Source: Bacteroidota bacterium (lineage in GTDB: Bacteria > Bacteroidota > Bacteroidia > Bacteroidales > Prolixibacteraceae). Taken from it: a stretch of DNA of 64,000 bases. The position numbers and the translations under genes are program-made. Location of the stretch: positions 62,001-126,000 of the forward strand of contig JAUYMU010000005.1 of the NCBI GenBank assembly GCA_030698405.1. Direction: 5' to 3'. The notes under the pieces are model-generated. The model saw nothing but the letters and a program-made list of their open reading frames with translations, ran no database searches and was not told the DNA's origin. Shown piece by piece: positions 8,641-16,210 of this stretch. Each line of letters opens with the position of its first letter. Position 1 is the first letter of the stretch.

Positions 8641-9423
8641 TTATTCTCTTTCGTCACCTGAGATGTAGCCAAAATATATTTCATCCTTGTATTCATTTTT
8701 AGCTGTCTCAGGAGTTACAAGGTCAAATGCCAGAACATTTTTAGTTTTGAAAATTGGCGGAAGAAAAATCCTTGTTTTCATTCCCATGACCTTAAAGAGA
8801 GGAGTTAAACCTTCGGCGGAGATTATCTTGGTTTCTAATCCCTTTGAAAATTGAGTTGAAAACTTGAACTCTGCATCGGCTATGTCAAAAGTAGGTGCGT
8901 CAATGTTAGCATTTGCCTTCAGTTCGATCTTACTATTTGAGTTGTTGGAAATTATAACAGTTGCATTTTCAGCATCAACTAGTTCAGTTACGATAACCCA
9001 ATTTTTATTCCATTTACCTTCTTTGTATAGTTTTAATACTTGCTCACCAAGTTTGATAATGTCTTTGATCGATGGAGATGTTGTATTGTTAGCTTTAAAT
9101 AAAGTTGAATTCTCTTTGCTAAATTCAACAATTATTCCAGCATCTAAGTTTGTCAAGACACTTCCTTGTGGTGCAACCGTACCAGATAGTTTTGTTGTCA
9201 CAGATACACTCCCCTCTGAGTTATGCTCTAATGGAGTTTTAGTTTCATCGGGACGAATTTCAAACTCAATTCCCCTTTCTGATAAATTAGATAGCCTATT
9301 GAAAACATTGTTGTTTAAAGTGCCAATGTCTCCAAGTTTTAGTGGGACACCAGGGTTTCATGTTGCATAGTAGCCAAATTTTCTTTTCATTTCATTGGTG
9401 TACTGTCGTTGTGCTGATGCCAT
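8641..9423 (-). pseudogene. Beta-rich protein of unknown function, interrupted by an in-frame TGA
   Basis: From the ATG at 9421-9423 one frame runs 260 codons to 8641 but is broken by TGA at 9358-9360 (codon 22). The peptide reads ...KRKFGYYAT-stop-NPGVPLKLGD, where Trp (TGG) would be natural. A GTG at 9201 could restart a 186-residue product. The sequence alternates polar and hydrophobic residues ('VSVTTKLSGTVAPQ', 'NWVIVTELVDAENATVIISN', 'SKIELKANANIDAPTFDIAD'), suggesting long amphipathic beta hairpins with a helix between. This layout is reminiscent of gasdermin-like pore-forming domains, but I cannot confirm that. There is no signal peptide. It is preceded by the leader element at 9447-9476. 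Confidence 0.6.
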
Positions 9424-9446
9424 AATATTAAGATTAAACTTTTAGT

Positions 9447-9476
9447 GCCTACTCTGTCGGTTTTCGGCTACCCCGT
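9447..9476 (-). promoter_or_regulatory. Leader element, copy 1 (possible pseudoknot)
   Basis: As minus-strand RNA the element reads from ACGGGGTAGCC through GAAAACCGACAG to AGTAGGC, ending 24 bases before the ATG at 9423. It matches the element at 20855-20890 upstream of another membrane-protein gene. CGG pairs with CCG and GCC with GGC in interleaved order, which would give an H-type pseudoknot. Function is unknown; a cis-regulatory RNA is the inference. Confidence 0.45.
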
Positions 9477-9763
9477 TTTTTTTCACACGTTTAAATCTTT
9501 ATAATACTTAGTAACTTGAAAATTGTTGAAATTTATATGTCCTTCTATTCCAAAAGTTAAATTCAGATTCTGTTTCATCTCGATTATTAATCAGCCGAAC
9601 AATGATTATTTATTCGATTTTACAAACAGATTTGTATGGCTCTTAATTAATACTAACATCTTTGCAACCCTTACATTTCTCGCAAATTCATCAATTCTCT
9701 TAATACAAATCCAGATTGTCTTTCAAAATCTTATCTAAAATTAAGCTACTGATAAACATACCG

Positions 9764-9787
9764 CAATAGCACGAACGTGCCATTTTT
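9764..9787. promoter_or_regulatory. Repeated dyad motif, copy 1
   Basis: CAATAGCACGAACGTGCCAT followed by a T-run contains the dyad CACG-AA-CGTG. Nearly the same 24 bases occur at 12464-12487 and 20941-20963. This copy lies about 40 bases beyond the stop of the gene at 9826. Confidence 0.6.
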
Positions 9788-9825
9788 CAAAATAATCTGG
9801 GGGAAAGCAAGCATAAGTCGAGTTT

Positions 9826-10593
9826 CTATTTCAGCCACAATTCGATGGTTCCTTCTTTGGTCTTGGAGCGCAAACCAAAGATAGGTTTTAGTCGGACTTC
9901 GATGTTTTGAGTCTGAAGCATATTCTGCAATACAATGGCTGTGGCTTCATCGGTTTCTCTAAAATATCGGATTTCGTTTGCAGTCATTTTCCGGGCGCTT
10001 TCAACCAATTCGATGCCGGGTGCTTTATAGCCCAATTCTATAATTTTCCCGACCAAATGTTTTGCCTCGCTGCGTTGTTCTTCGCTGCCAATCTGGATAT
10101 AAACAACCGGAGTAACGGCAGTATTTGGCAACACCAATGGCTGATTAATCAATCGTTGAGTTTCTTTCACCTGAATCTCGAGCTTTTCTTTCTCTTTCTT
10201 CTGCGATTCGCTAAGCAAAGCAGTATCCTTATCCATCAGGGTCTTTAATTTTGCCTGAGCCAAAGAATCATTCCGGAGAAACTCTTTGTATTCAGTATCA
10301 ACTTCAAGGTAGTACTTTTCCCAGCCTTCCCTCAATTTTTCAGAAGGAGTAACTTTTGAGAAAAATTGTGCCAACATGCGTTTCTTTACCGGATCGTTGT
10401 TCAGCACAATCAGTTCAGTAGCGTATTTGTCGTATTGCTGTATTTCCTGAAGACCTGACGCACGGTCTTTAAAGCCCCAATCGATAATGGTGGTCATTAC
10501 AACCAAAGCTACGCTGCCGATGAGCCATTTAAAAAGCTCGACTTTGTACTTATACTTTTCAAAAGAGTTTGGGTCAGAAGAATTGTTGGACAT
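9826..10593 (-). CDS. Membrane-anchored coiled-coil protein, unknown function
   Basis: The 255-residue protein has a short cytoplasmic start, one membrane segment at about 24-42 ('WLIGSVALVVMTTIIDWGF') and a long charged helical part (about 55-130) with heptad character ('SESQKKEKEKLEIQVKETQR'). A C-terminal domain follows (about 145-255; 'VVYIQIGSEEQRSEAKHLVG', ending 'GTIELWLK') that looks like an SPOR/LytR_C-type alpha-beta fold. I do not recognise the family firmly. A decayed second copy lies at 12533-12663. It sits just downstream of the lysozyme gene in the same direction. Confidence 0.75.
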   Translation of the reverse strand: MSNNSSDPNSFEKYKYKVELFKWLIGSVALVVMTTIIDWGFKDRASGLQEIQQYDKYATELIVLNNDPVKKRMLAQFFSKVTPSEKLREGWEKYYLEVDTEYKEFLRNDSLAQAKLKTLMDKDTALLSESQKKEKEKLEIQVKETQRLINQPLVLPNTAVTPVVYIQIGSEEQRSEAKHLVGKIIELGYKAPGIELVESARKMTANEIRYFRETDEATAIVLQNMLQTQNIEVRLKPIFGLRSKTKEGTIELWLK

Positions 10594-10705
10594 AGTTGCA
10601 TTTTAAGGGTTACCAGTGACTATGAATAATTATGACTCTATCTCAAAAGTTCAGTTTGTTTCCTCCGATCCAGTTCTCGCATTCCCGGCACACTCCCATG
10701 TTCGG

Positions 10706-11185
10706 TCAAAGATCGAATTTCAGTTGTCCGGTTTGGTAATAGTGAAATTCAGATTTGCGCCTTCGGGTCAATCCTTTCAGTTCACTTCCATTGGCCTTGT
10801 TCCACCGAAGCCACTGTGTTTGTATTTCAGGATAATTTGCAGGATTGGTATTGATCACTTTGAGCAAGGTGGAGTCTTTCAGGTTCTTGGCGCCCAGATT
10901 GTAACAAAAACTCACCATGGCATCAAACTGCTGCTGACTTACGTCGTCGCGGGTATAGGCGTCAACCATTGCTTCAAAATAGGCAAGGTCGTTGCGCAGG
11001 TAGTCAATTGCCTGTTCTTCGCTGCAGGTATCGCCGTCCTTTACTTTTGTGCCATTGGGGTAAATGGTTGTGCCATAACCAATGGTCCATACATTTGCCG
11101 GACAGAGATATGCTTTTAAGAACAGGCCTTCGAAGTGCTTGATAAGCCCGGCGCAGTTGATTGAACTTTTTGTTATTTTAGCCAT
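10706..11185 (-). CDS. GH24 phage-type lysozyme
   Basis: The 159-residue protein is a T4/lambdoid-endolysin type glycoside hydrolase 24 that cleaves the MurNAc-GlcNAc bond of peptidoglycan. The catalytic E is in 'LIKHFEGLFLKAYLCPANVWTIGYG', with the E-(8)-D/C-(5)-T spacing region 'TIGYGTT' visible. Later family segments are 'QQQFDAMVSFCYNLG' and 'GLTRRRKSEFHYYQTG'. There is no signal peptide, so export would need a holin or other help, as in phage lysis modules. Neighbouring membrane proteins could serve. It is flanked by unknown membrane proteins rather than phage structural genes, so prophage origin is not shown. Confidence 0.9.
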   Translation of the reverse strand: MAKITKSSINCAGLIKHFEGLFLKAYLCPANVWTIGYGTTIYPNGTKVKDGDTCSEEQAIDYLRNDLAYFEAMVDAYTRDDVSQQQFDAMVSFCYNLGAKNLKDSTLLKVINTNPANYPEIQTQWLRWNKANGSELKGLTRRRKSEFHYYQTGQLKFDL

Positions 11186-11231
11186 GATATAGTTTTACAA
11201 ATTCAAGGTTAAGAGCACAGTTATTTAAATT

Positions 11232-12416
11232 CTATGTAGCCTCTTTCTTGGAGATCCTTAATTTCATTACTTTATTAAGCAAATCGAACCAAAATGGTGC
11301 ACCCAGTGAAACAGCAATGGCAGTAATGAAAAAGCCCCAGAAATGATGGTACAGTAGTCCGAAAAAATATTTCCATTTATCGTAGCCGGAGAAGACAATT
11401 TTTCCATTGACAGGTGTTTTATGCTTGCATATAAAGCCATCTATATGTGGGATATAGCCAATACCACTTTTGGTTGTGATAACTTTTACGGTATCCGGCA
11501 ACCATGCTCCCATTCCAAGAATCGTACTGGCATTGTCAATATCTGCCTCCAGCACCTGCTTTACTTCTAAAAGAGTATTTAATTGCTGACTGTCAGTTTT
11601 TGTTCTTGCACTATCAATTTGTGTATTAATATCATCCTTTTTATTATTTTGCACATAGGCATTTGCCATACTTACCATCTGATCCCTTGCCTGCTTGTCA
11701 GTAGAAAGTTTGCTGACGATTGTAAATGTATCGACATAAAAAATCCAGGCAATAAAAAAGCCGACCAAAAATGTTACTATCTGGATTTTGCGTTTGTACC
11801 ATTCTGTAGCCTCATCCATTGTTCTGTTAAACCAACCTTCCAACAACAATTTAAATGTTGGAATATCGTACAATGATTCTTCCCATAGGCTTCTTATGTA
11901 TTTTCCTGATTCATAATCAAGTATTTTTTCATTTTTACCCATTTCAATTGTGTCTATACCTTCTGTGTTTCCTTCAGGATCAGTTGGGGTAGGCTCAGGT
12001 GCATTTTTCGCATTTTTAATAATTACTTTCCATTTCGCATTAATTTGATCCGCAATTACCGGACCCTCACCAAACAATACACACATCAATGTTTTCGAGA
12101 AACTCACGGCCTTGAAGGATGAAGGTGTTTTAAATATACCGGTACTGCCAAGATATTTTATCTCCGGATGATCGTAAAAGTTGGTGATGATTCTATTCTT
12201 TGGGTTCTTTATAAGTCTCAGGGAATCCCACAAACGAGTCAACTTACCTGTATTTTCTTCATCAGTCAGCATTCGGTTAATAGCCTCTTTGAGGTTTCGG
12301 GACCTTAGCCCAAGCTGAGTGGCAATTATTTCAGTAATTACAGTTGCCAACAAACTATATAGCAGATAAATAAACATCAGCCCAATTATAACATCCAGTG
12401 CGATAGAATTAAACAT
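11232..12416 (-). CDS. Multi-pass membrane protein, unknown function
   Basis: The 394-residue protein has membrane segments at about 8-32 ('IIGLMFIYLLYSLLATVITE'), about 215-232 ('IVTFLVGFFIAWIFYVD') and near the C-terminus ('FFGLLYHHFWGFFITAIAVS'). Characteristic stretches are 'WFNRTMDEATEWYKRKIQ' and 'LGAPFWFDLLNKVMKLR', which I associate with a widespread but uncharacterised bacterial membrane family. The long loop between segments 2 and 3 (about 235-335) is Gln/Asp-rich and probably outside the membrane. The dyad motif at 12464-12487 lies 48 bases upstream of the ATG, a sensible place for control of this gene and those after it. Confidence 0.8.
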   Translation of the reverse strand: MFNSIALDVIIGLMFIYLLYSLLATVITEIIATQLGLRSRNLKEAINRMLTDEENTGKLTRLWDSLRLIKNPKNRIITNFYDHPEIKYLGSTGIFKTPSSFKAVSFSKTLMCVLFGEGPVIADQINAKWKVIIKNAKNAPEPTPTDPEGNTEGIDTIEMGKNEKILDYESGKYIRSLWEESLYDIPTFKLLLEGWFNRTMDEATEWYKRKIQIVTFLVGFFIAWIFYVDTFTIVSKLSTDKQARDQMVSMANAYVQNNKKDDINTQIDSARTKTDSQQLNTLLEVKQVLEADIDNASTILGMGAWLPDTVKVITTKSGIGYIPHIDGFICKHKTPVNGKIVFSGYDKWKYFFGLLYHHFWGFFITAIAVSLGAPFWFDLLNKVMKLRISKKEAT

Positions 12417-12463
12417 GGCTCTTCAGAATTAGCTTTAAAATTAAACCATTGATTTACAAATCA

Positions 12464-12487
12464 CAATAGCACGAACGTGTCATTTTT
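12464..12487. promoter_or_regulatory. Repeated dyad motif, copy 2
   Basis: CAATAGCACGAACGTGTCAT plus a T-run lies 48 bases upstream of the ATG at 12416. Preceding bases (TGATTTACAAATCA) also partly match copy 3. The match to copy 1 is all but one base. Confidence 0.6.
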
Positions 12488-12532
12488 ATGTGATTTTCAG
12501 GAAAGTAAGCAGTGAAAAGGTTTTGGATCGGT

Positions 12533-12663
12533 TCTATTTCAGCCACAATTCGATGGTTCCTTCTATAGTACTTTTCCCAGCCTTCCCTCAATTTCTCAGA
12601 AGGAGTCACTTTTGAGAAAAACTGTGCCAACATGCGTTTCTTTAGCGGATCGTTGTTCAGCAC
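12533..12663 (-). pseudogene. Remnant of a second copy of the 9826-10593 gene
   Basis: 12533-12566 repeats the 3' end of the gene at 9826-10593 (encoding GTIELWLK and stop). It then joins directly to sequence matching about 10310-10412 (encoding RMLAQFFSKVTPSEKLREGW). Around 450 internal bases are missing. The frame at 12454-12663 that crosses the junction is therefore a decay product. The dyad motif follows the stop in both copies, so gene and motif were duplicated together. Confidence 0.85.
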
Positions 12664-12675
12664 ATCGGTTGTTAT

Positions 12676-14340
12676 TTAATGAATTTTGGAAAAGTAAATC
12701 CTTCTGGCTGCTCTGTCGTTGTTCTTGTAGTAATCTTTCCACCAATCACCGGTATTTAAAAATTTTGGTTTTTGATCTGGTTTGCGCCATTTTAGAGACT
12801 CACGAAAAGAATGGTGACTAAATAGTCTCATATACTCTCCCAAATAAATATCAGCTACTCTTTTGTTTCCACAAATAATTACCATGTTCTCATCATTATT
12901 AAGAGTAGAAGCGTTACTGAAATTTGCAGAACCTGTAATTACAATCGGATTTCTACTCAATGGATCAATGAGCATAAATTTATTATGGACATACTGTACA
13001 TTTCGATTTAGATCAGAAAGTGTCTCTTTAACCCAACCATCTAATTTATTTGTCTTAATAAAATCCCCAATGGCAAAAATATTCTCAGCTTTGAAGCGTA
13101 ATTGGTCAATTGCATCCTCTTCTGCTTTTTTTTCAGGACTATCTTGTTTCATGGATCGGGTCTTCTTTTCCAACAGGGCAAATCTTAAATTCGCATTACT
13201 GGTTTTATAAACATTTTTGAAAAGGTCGTTTATGCCAAACGCAAACGTCATAAATAATCCTGTTTTTGCAGATAAAGCCAAGTCACGGTATAAATTCAGT
13301 GCATCCAGGTTCTTTCTTGGACTAAAAACACATTGTTTTCCAATCAATATTGGAAGGATTGGTGTAGGCGAAATTCTTTCCACATCATTTTTAATGACTG
13401 CTGTCTTCTTATCCTGACTTAGTTCGTTCCAGTATTCCAGAAATTTCATTGCAGTTTCTTTCTCTTCAATTACATGAGCTACATTTGAATGACCAAAGAT
13501 TCCTCCAACTGAAAAATTTGTTCCTCCAGTCCATACACTAATAGGAATGTCATTTTCAAGTTTTACTATGAATTTGTTATGAGATATATATGATTTGCCT
13601 TCTTTACGGGGAATGCAATGATCTACTAATCCACATTCAATTATTCTTTCTTCATTTTTGATTTTTGGGGAATCTTTTCTGGAGTCATAGATAATTTTGA
13701 TGTCAACTCCATTGTCAATACTGCTTTTTAGTAGCCTAAGAAATGGACGATAGTTGAACTCATAAGCTGAAATTCTCAAACTATGTTTCCCTGCTTCACA
13801 AGATTTAATGAAATCCTCCAATGCTTCATAAAGTCCCCGCGATAGCCACTTAAATTTTGGACTGTCAGGAGCATCATCCTCTGATGGTTTTTCATCACCA
13901 AATCTTCGAACATATTCTTGAACGGCTGATATCCCTCTGTTGAAATAAACATTGTGAACTTCATTTTCTTCAGATTCGGTAGTGATTTTCAACTTTGTTG
14001 TTGCAAACGGAATCAATTGTGAGGGCTTTTCTTTTAATGCTGTGATTGTATAAGTGTAAACGTTTCCTGGTTTTGCAGAATAATCCGACCATTGAAATCC
14101 TTGCCATGGGTGGTCTTTTGTTGAGTATAAAGAACCGGAAGGAAATCCCGGATCTGTTTCTTCAAATGTTTTCATACCTTTCATATAATAACATTCATTT
14201 TCTGAATGATCAGTTCTATGTATTGAAAACCCCAATAGTCCTTTACAATCTTCCTGTGCCATATCGAAACCCAGGATTACGGCATACGAACCAGCAATAG
14301 CTGTTACTTTTAAACCATTTGTTTTTTTCGATTTTCTCAT
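12676..14340 (-). CDS. PLD-like protein with N-terminal FN3-like domain
   Basis: I chose the ATG at 14340 (MRKSKKTNG), because the longer frame adds an unlikely 18-residue head overlapping the next gene. The N-terminal ~110 residues look like a fibronectin-III-type fold ('GNVYTYTITALKEKPSQ'). Two phospholipase-D-type halves follow. The second has a canonical HxKxxxxD ('HNKFMLID') with 'VITGSANFSNAS'. The first has 'HNKFIVKL' with 'VWTGGTNFSVGG', where the Asp is replaced by Leu. No signal peptide is seen. Such proteins act as nucleases or phospholipases; the substrate here is unknown. Confidence 0.85.
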   Translation of the reverse strand: MRKSKKTNGLKVTAIAGSYAVILGFDMAQEDCKGLLGFSIHRTDHSENECYYMKGMKTFEETDPGFPSGSLYSTKDHPWQGFQWSDYSAKPGNVYTYTITALKEKPSQLIPFATTKLKITTESEENEVHNVYFNRGISAVQEYVRRFGDEKPSEDDAPDSPKFKWLSRGLYEALEDFIKSCEAGKHSLRISAYEFNYRPFLRLLKSSIDNGVDIKIIYDSRKDSPKIKNEERIIECGLVDHCIPRKEGKSYISHNKFIVKLENDIPISVWTGGTNFSVGGIFGHSNVAHVIEEKETAMKFLEYWNELSQDKKTAVIKNDVERISPTPILPILIGKQCVFSPRKNLDALNLYRDLALSAKTGLFMTFAFGINDLFKNVYKTSNANLRFALLEKKTRSMKQDSPEKKAEEDAIDQLRFKAENIFAIGDFIKTNKLDGWVKETLSDLNRNVQYVHNKFMLIDPLSRNPIVITGSANFSNASTLNNDENMVIICGNKRVADIYLGEYMRLFSHHSFRESLKWRKPDQKPKFLNTGDWWKDYYKNNDRAARRIYFSKIH

Positions 14341-14351
14341 GGTCTTATTTT

Positions 14352-14735
14352 TTATTTTTTTACTGGTGTCAAATGTGTCAATACACAAAGCCACTTGTCA
14401 TTTTCTTTCTTGTACACATCTGTAATCCACTCGTCCGCTTCTAAAGGTTGTCCTTGCCAGGTTCCAGTGTTTTGTCCCCGCCCGGTTACTAAGGCTATGT
14501 CACCATATACTTTAACTCTTAAAATTTCCTTGGTCATTGTTGAATGAGAAAGCAAACCTTGTTCAAGAACTTTAAAAAAGCCTTCCTGTTGAATAATTCC
14601 TCCCTGGCTATCAACCAAAACCCAGTCGCTTGTTATACATTTTTTAATTTCGTCAACACTGTTAGAAATTACAGCTACATTGAAGTCGTTTTCAATTTGT
14701 TGAAATTGTTTTTTTAATTGTTCCTCCGTCGTCAT
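14352..14735 (-). CDS. DUF4440 / SnoaL-like NTF2-fold protein
   Basis: The 127-residue protein fits the DUF4440 NTF2-like fold: an N-terminal helix, 'VDEIKKCITSDWVLVDSQGG', 'VYGDIALVTGRGQNTGTWQG', and the closing strands 'DVYKKENDKWLCVLTHLTPV'. These domains bind small molecules or act as simple isomerases/hydrolases; nothing here narrows it down. It sits 11 bases upstream of the PLD gene in the same direction. Confidence 0.8.
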   Translation of the reverse strand: MTTEEQLKKQFQQIENDFNVAVISNSVDEIKKCITSDWVLVDSQGGIIQQEGFFKVLEQGLLSHSTMTKEILRVKVYGDIALVTGRGQNTGTWQGQPLEADEWITDVYKKENDKWLCVLTHLTPVKK

Positions 14736-14765
14736 ATTTTTTATGTTTTTGTTAACGGTTCGTTT

Positions 14766-15170
14766 TTATTTCGTTGCATTTATCCACTCAGCTACTATTT
14801 CTGTCAATTCAGCTTTTCCGTTTTCGATGTCTTGCATGTTTTTAAAAGTTGCGATTGCTCGGTCATTTTCTTTCCATACCAGTAGTTTACTTTTACTTGC
14901 TATCAATTTATCTTTTGGTTGTGCCTGTTTTTTTGCTCCTCTATGAAAAATTAGTTGAACTTGTTTGGTCGGTGGCTGAATTCTCATCGTAATTCTGTTT
15001 TCACTGTCAAAGCAATAATTTGGTCCGTTCCATTTTATATTTTCTGTCACAGCAGTGTTGACAGATAAAATATAATTTCTTAGTTGCTCAATTTCCTCTC
15101 TAAACGGGTGGTTTAGACTGTCTAAAAAGTCAGTTACCTCGCTATTTAGAGTCTGTGTTTGTTTTGTCAT
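14766..15170 (-). CDS. DUF1801-family protein
   Basis: The 134-residue protein matches the DUF1801 layout: 'VTDFLDSLNHPFREEIEQLR' at the start, then 'ENIKWNGPNYCFD', a central beta part ('ITMRIQPPTKQVQLIFHRGA') and a C-terminal helix ('AELTEIVAEWINAT'). The family includes frataxin-like bacillus proteins, but the function here is not known. It is part of a run of small minus-strand genes at 14.3-15.8 kb. Confidence 0.75.
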   Translation of the reverse strand: MTKQTQTLNSEVTDFLDSLNHPFREEIEQLRNYILSVNTAVTENIKWNGPNYCFDSENRITMRIQPPTKQVQLIFHRGAKKQAQPKDKLIASKSKLLVWKENDRAIATFKNMQDIENGKAELTEIVAEWINATK

Positions 15171-15213
15171 TTCTTTGTTTTAGAAGTTTCATTGTCCAGT
15201 AACAAAATCTCAT

Positions 15214-15495
15214 CTATTTCAGCCTTAACATCTGTGGACTTGTTTTTGGAATGCGTTCAATTAAACCGCGGGCCTCCAAATCAAGCTTTACAGTTACCAC
15301 GTACCATTTCACTTTACCGTCAAAAGTATTCGTTAAGGTGTCAACAGCCATTACTGTTAGTTCTTCAAAACTTAATGCCTGATGTTCCTTTAGGGTTTTG
15401 ATGATAAAATCCTTCATTACATCGTACCTTCTTTTCAGAATGTTAACTCCCATTTTACCGTCAGGGTGTAGTGTCAATATTTTTTCATCCTTCAT
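15214..15495 (-). CDS. Small winged-helix-like protein
   Basis: The 93-residue protein looks like a single winged-helix domain: 'KRRYDVMKDFIIKTLKEH', 'LSFEELTVMAVDTLTNTF', then a beta-wing region 'KVKWYVVTVKLDLEARGLIE'. It resembles small Bacteroidota proteins of DUF6958 type, though this is from memory. It might be a regulator of the neighbouring small genes; no target is evident. Confidence 0.6.
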   Translation of the reverse strand: MKDEKILTLHPDGKMGVNILKRRYDVMKDFIIKTLKEHQALSFEELTVMAVDTLTNTFDGKVKWYVVTVKLDLEARGLIERIPKTSPQMLRLK

Positions 15496-15501
15496 ACCAA
15501 C

Positions 15502-15792
15502 TTAATTTTTTACCTGATAGATTATAATACACAATTCGATCACAAAAAGAATCAGCAGAAGCCAATTGACAATAACAACAGACCTGTGATTAGCGTAACG
15601 AACCAAGAAAAATGAAGCGATAAGCGCTGCCACTGCAAACGACACCGCATATACAAAAACGATTGCCCCAGCCGCCAACCCCTGTCCGTCGGCCTCGCCG
15701 GTTAATTGTACAAAGAAACCTCCGACCAAAAAGAAATCGATGAAAGCCAAAAGGTACAATAACAAGCTTGCTGGTTTTGCAGGTTTCTTCAT
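15502..15792 (-). CDS. Small three-helix membrane protein
   Basis: The 96-residue protein has three predicted membrane segments: about 8-28 ('SLLLYLLAFIDFFLVGGFFV'), 38-62 ('AAGAIVFVYAVSFAVAALIA') and 70-92 ('VVIVNWLLLILFVIELCIII'). No family is recognised. It ends six bases before the winged-helix gene and is probably its upstream operon partner. Confidence 0.65.
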   Translation of the reverse strand: MKKPAKPASLLLYLLAFIDFFLVGGFFVQLTGEADGQGLAAGAIVFVYAVSFAVAALIASFFLVRYANHRSVVIVNWLLLILFVIELCIIIYQVKN

Positions 15793-15839
15793 TTATCAAG
15801 TGTTAATATTTCGGAATTATCGGATATATGGTCGATTTG

Positions 15840-15976
15840 AATAGCAACGGCATTTATGCCGTTGGAAGATGAATAATCCTTATTTCGGCTTTAGCCTATA
15901 CAACTAATTATTTCGGCTAAAGCCGGGATTTGTCTGTTTCTCATTTTCCCCCGACCTAAAGGTCTGGGCTATTCAT
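15840..15976. repeat. Cluster of REP-like palindromes
   Basis: Three hairpins follow one another: AACGGCAT-TTATGCCGTT, then GGCTTTAGCC paired with GGCTAAAGCC, and GACCTAAAGGTC in a GGGCTATTCAT context. These GC-rich palindromes in AT-rich intergenic DNA are typical of REP sequences moved by RAYT (TnpA-REP) transposases in Bacteroidota. No transposase is in the window. Confidence 0.7.
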
Positions 15977-16014
15977 AACCAATAAACCGAAAATACCGTT
16001 ATATTTTATCAACC

Positions 16015-16200
16015 CTATTTTGCGATCAGCTCAACCCTTCTGTTTAGTTTTCTTCCTTCCTCTGTTTCGTTTGTTGAAACCGGTGCCAACGGCCAGACTC
16101 CCTGTGCGGATAAACGTTCAGCAGCAATACTGTATTTTTTCACCAATTCATTTACAACGGCATCCGCACGGTTTTTCGATAGGGTGAGGTTGTGTCCATG
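16015..16200 (-). pseudogene. OmpA C-terminal domain remnant
   Basis: The minus strand encodes 'HGHNLTLSKNRADAVVNELV', then 'RLSAQGVWPLAPVSTN' and 'EEGRKLNRRVELIAK' before a TAG at 16015-16017. This is the second half of the peptidoglycan-binding OmpA domain; the first half and any start codon are missing. It directly follows the stop of the T9SS cargo gene (16211), in a different frame. Confidence 0.75.
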
Positions 16201-16210
16201 ATAAAAAACA

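Larger units (their letters stand above)
9424..9825. other. Long AT-rich intergenic region
   Basis: No gene is seen in these ~400 bases. The region contains the leader element (9447-9476) just upstream of the 9423 start and the repeated dyad motif (9764-9787) beyond the end of the next gene. The part between is very AT-rich and carries no coding signal. Confidence 0.6.

Noticed and set aside
9358-9360. TGA read as Trp (recoded stop)
   Set aside because: TGA ends other genes here (for example trpD and the 63-residue ORF), so genome-wide recoding is not supported. A point mutation or error is simpler.
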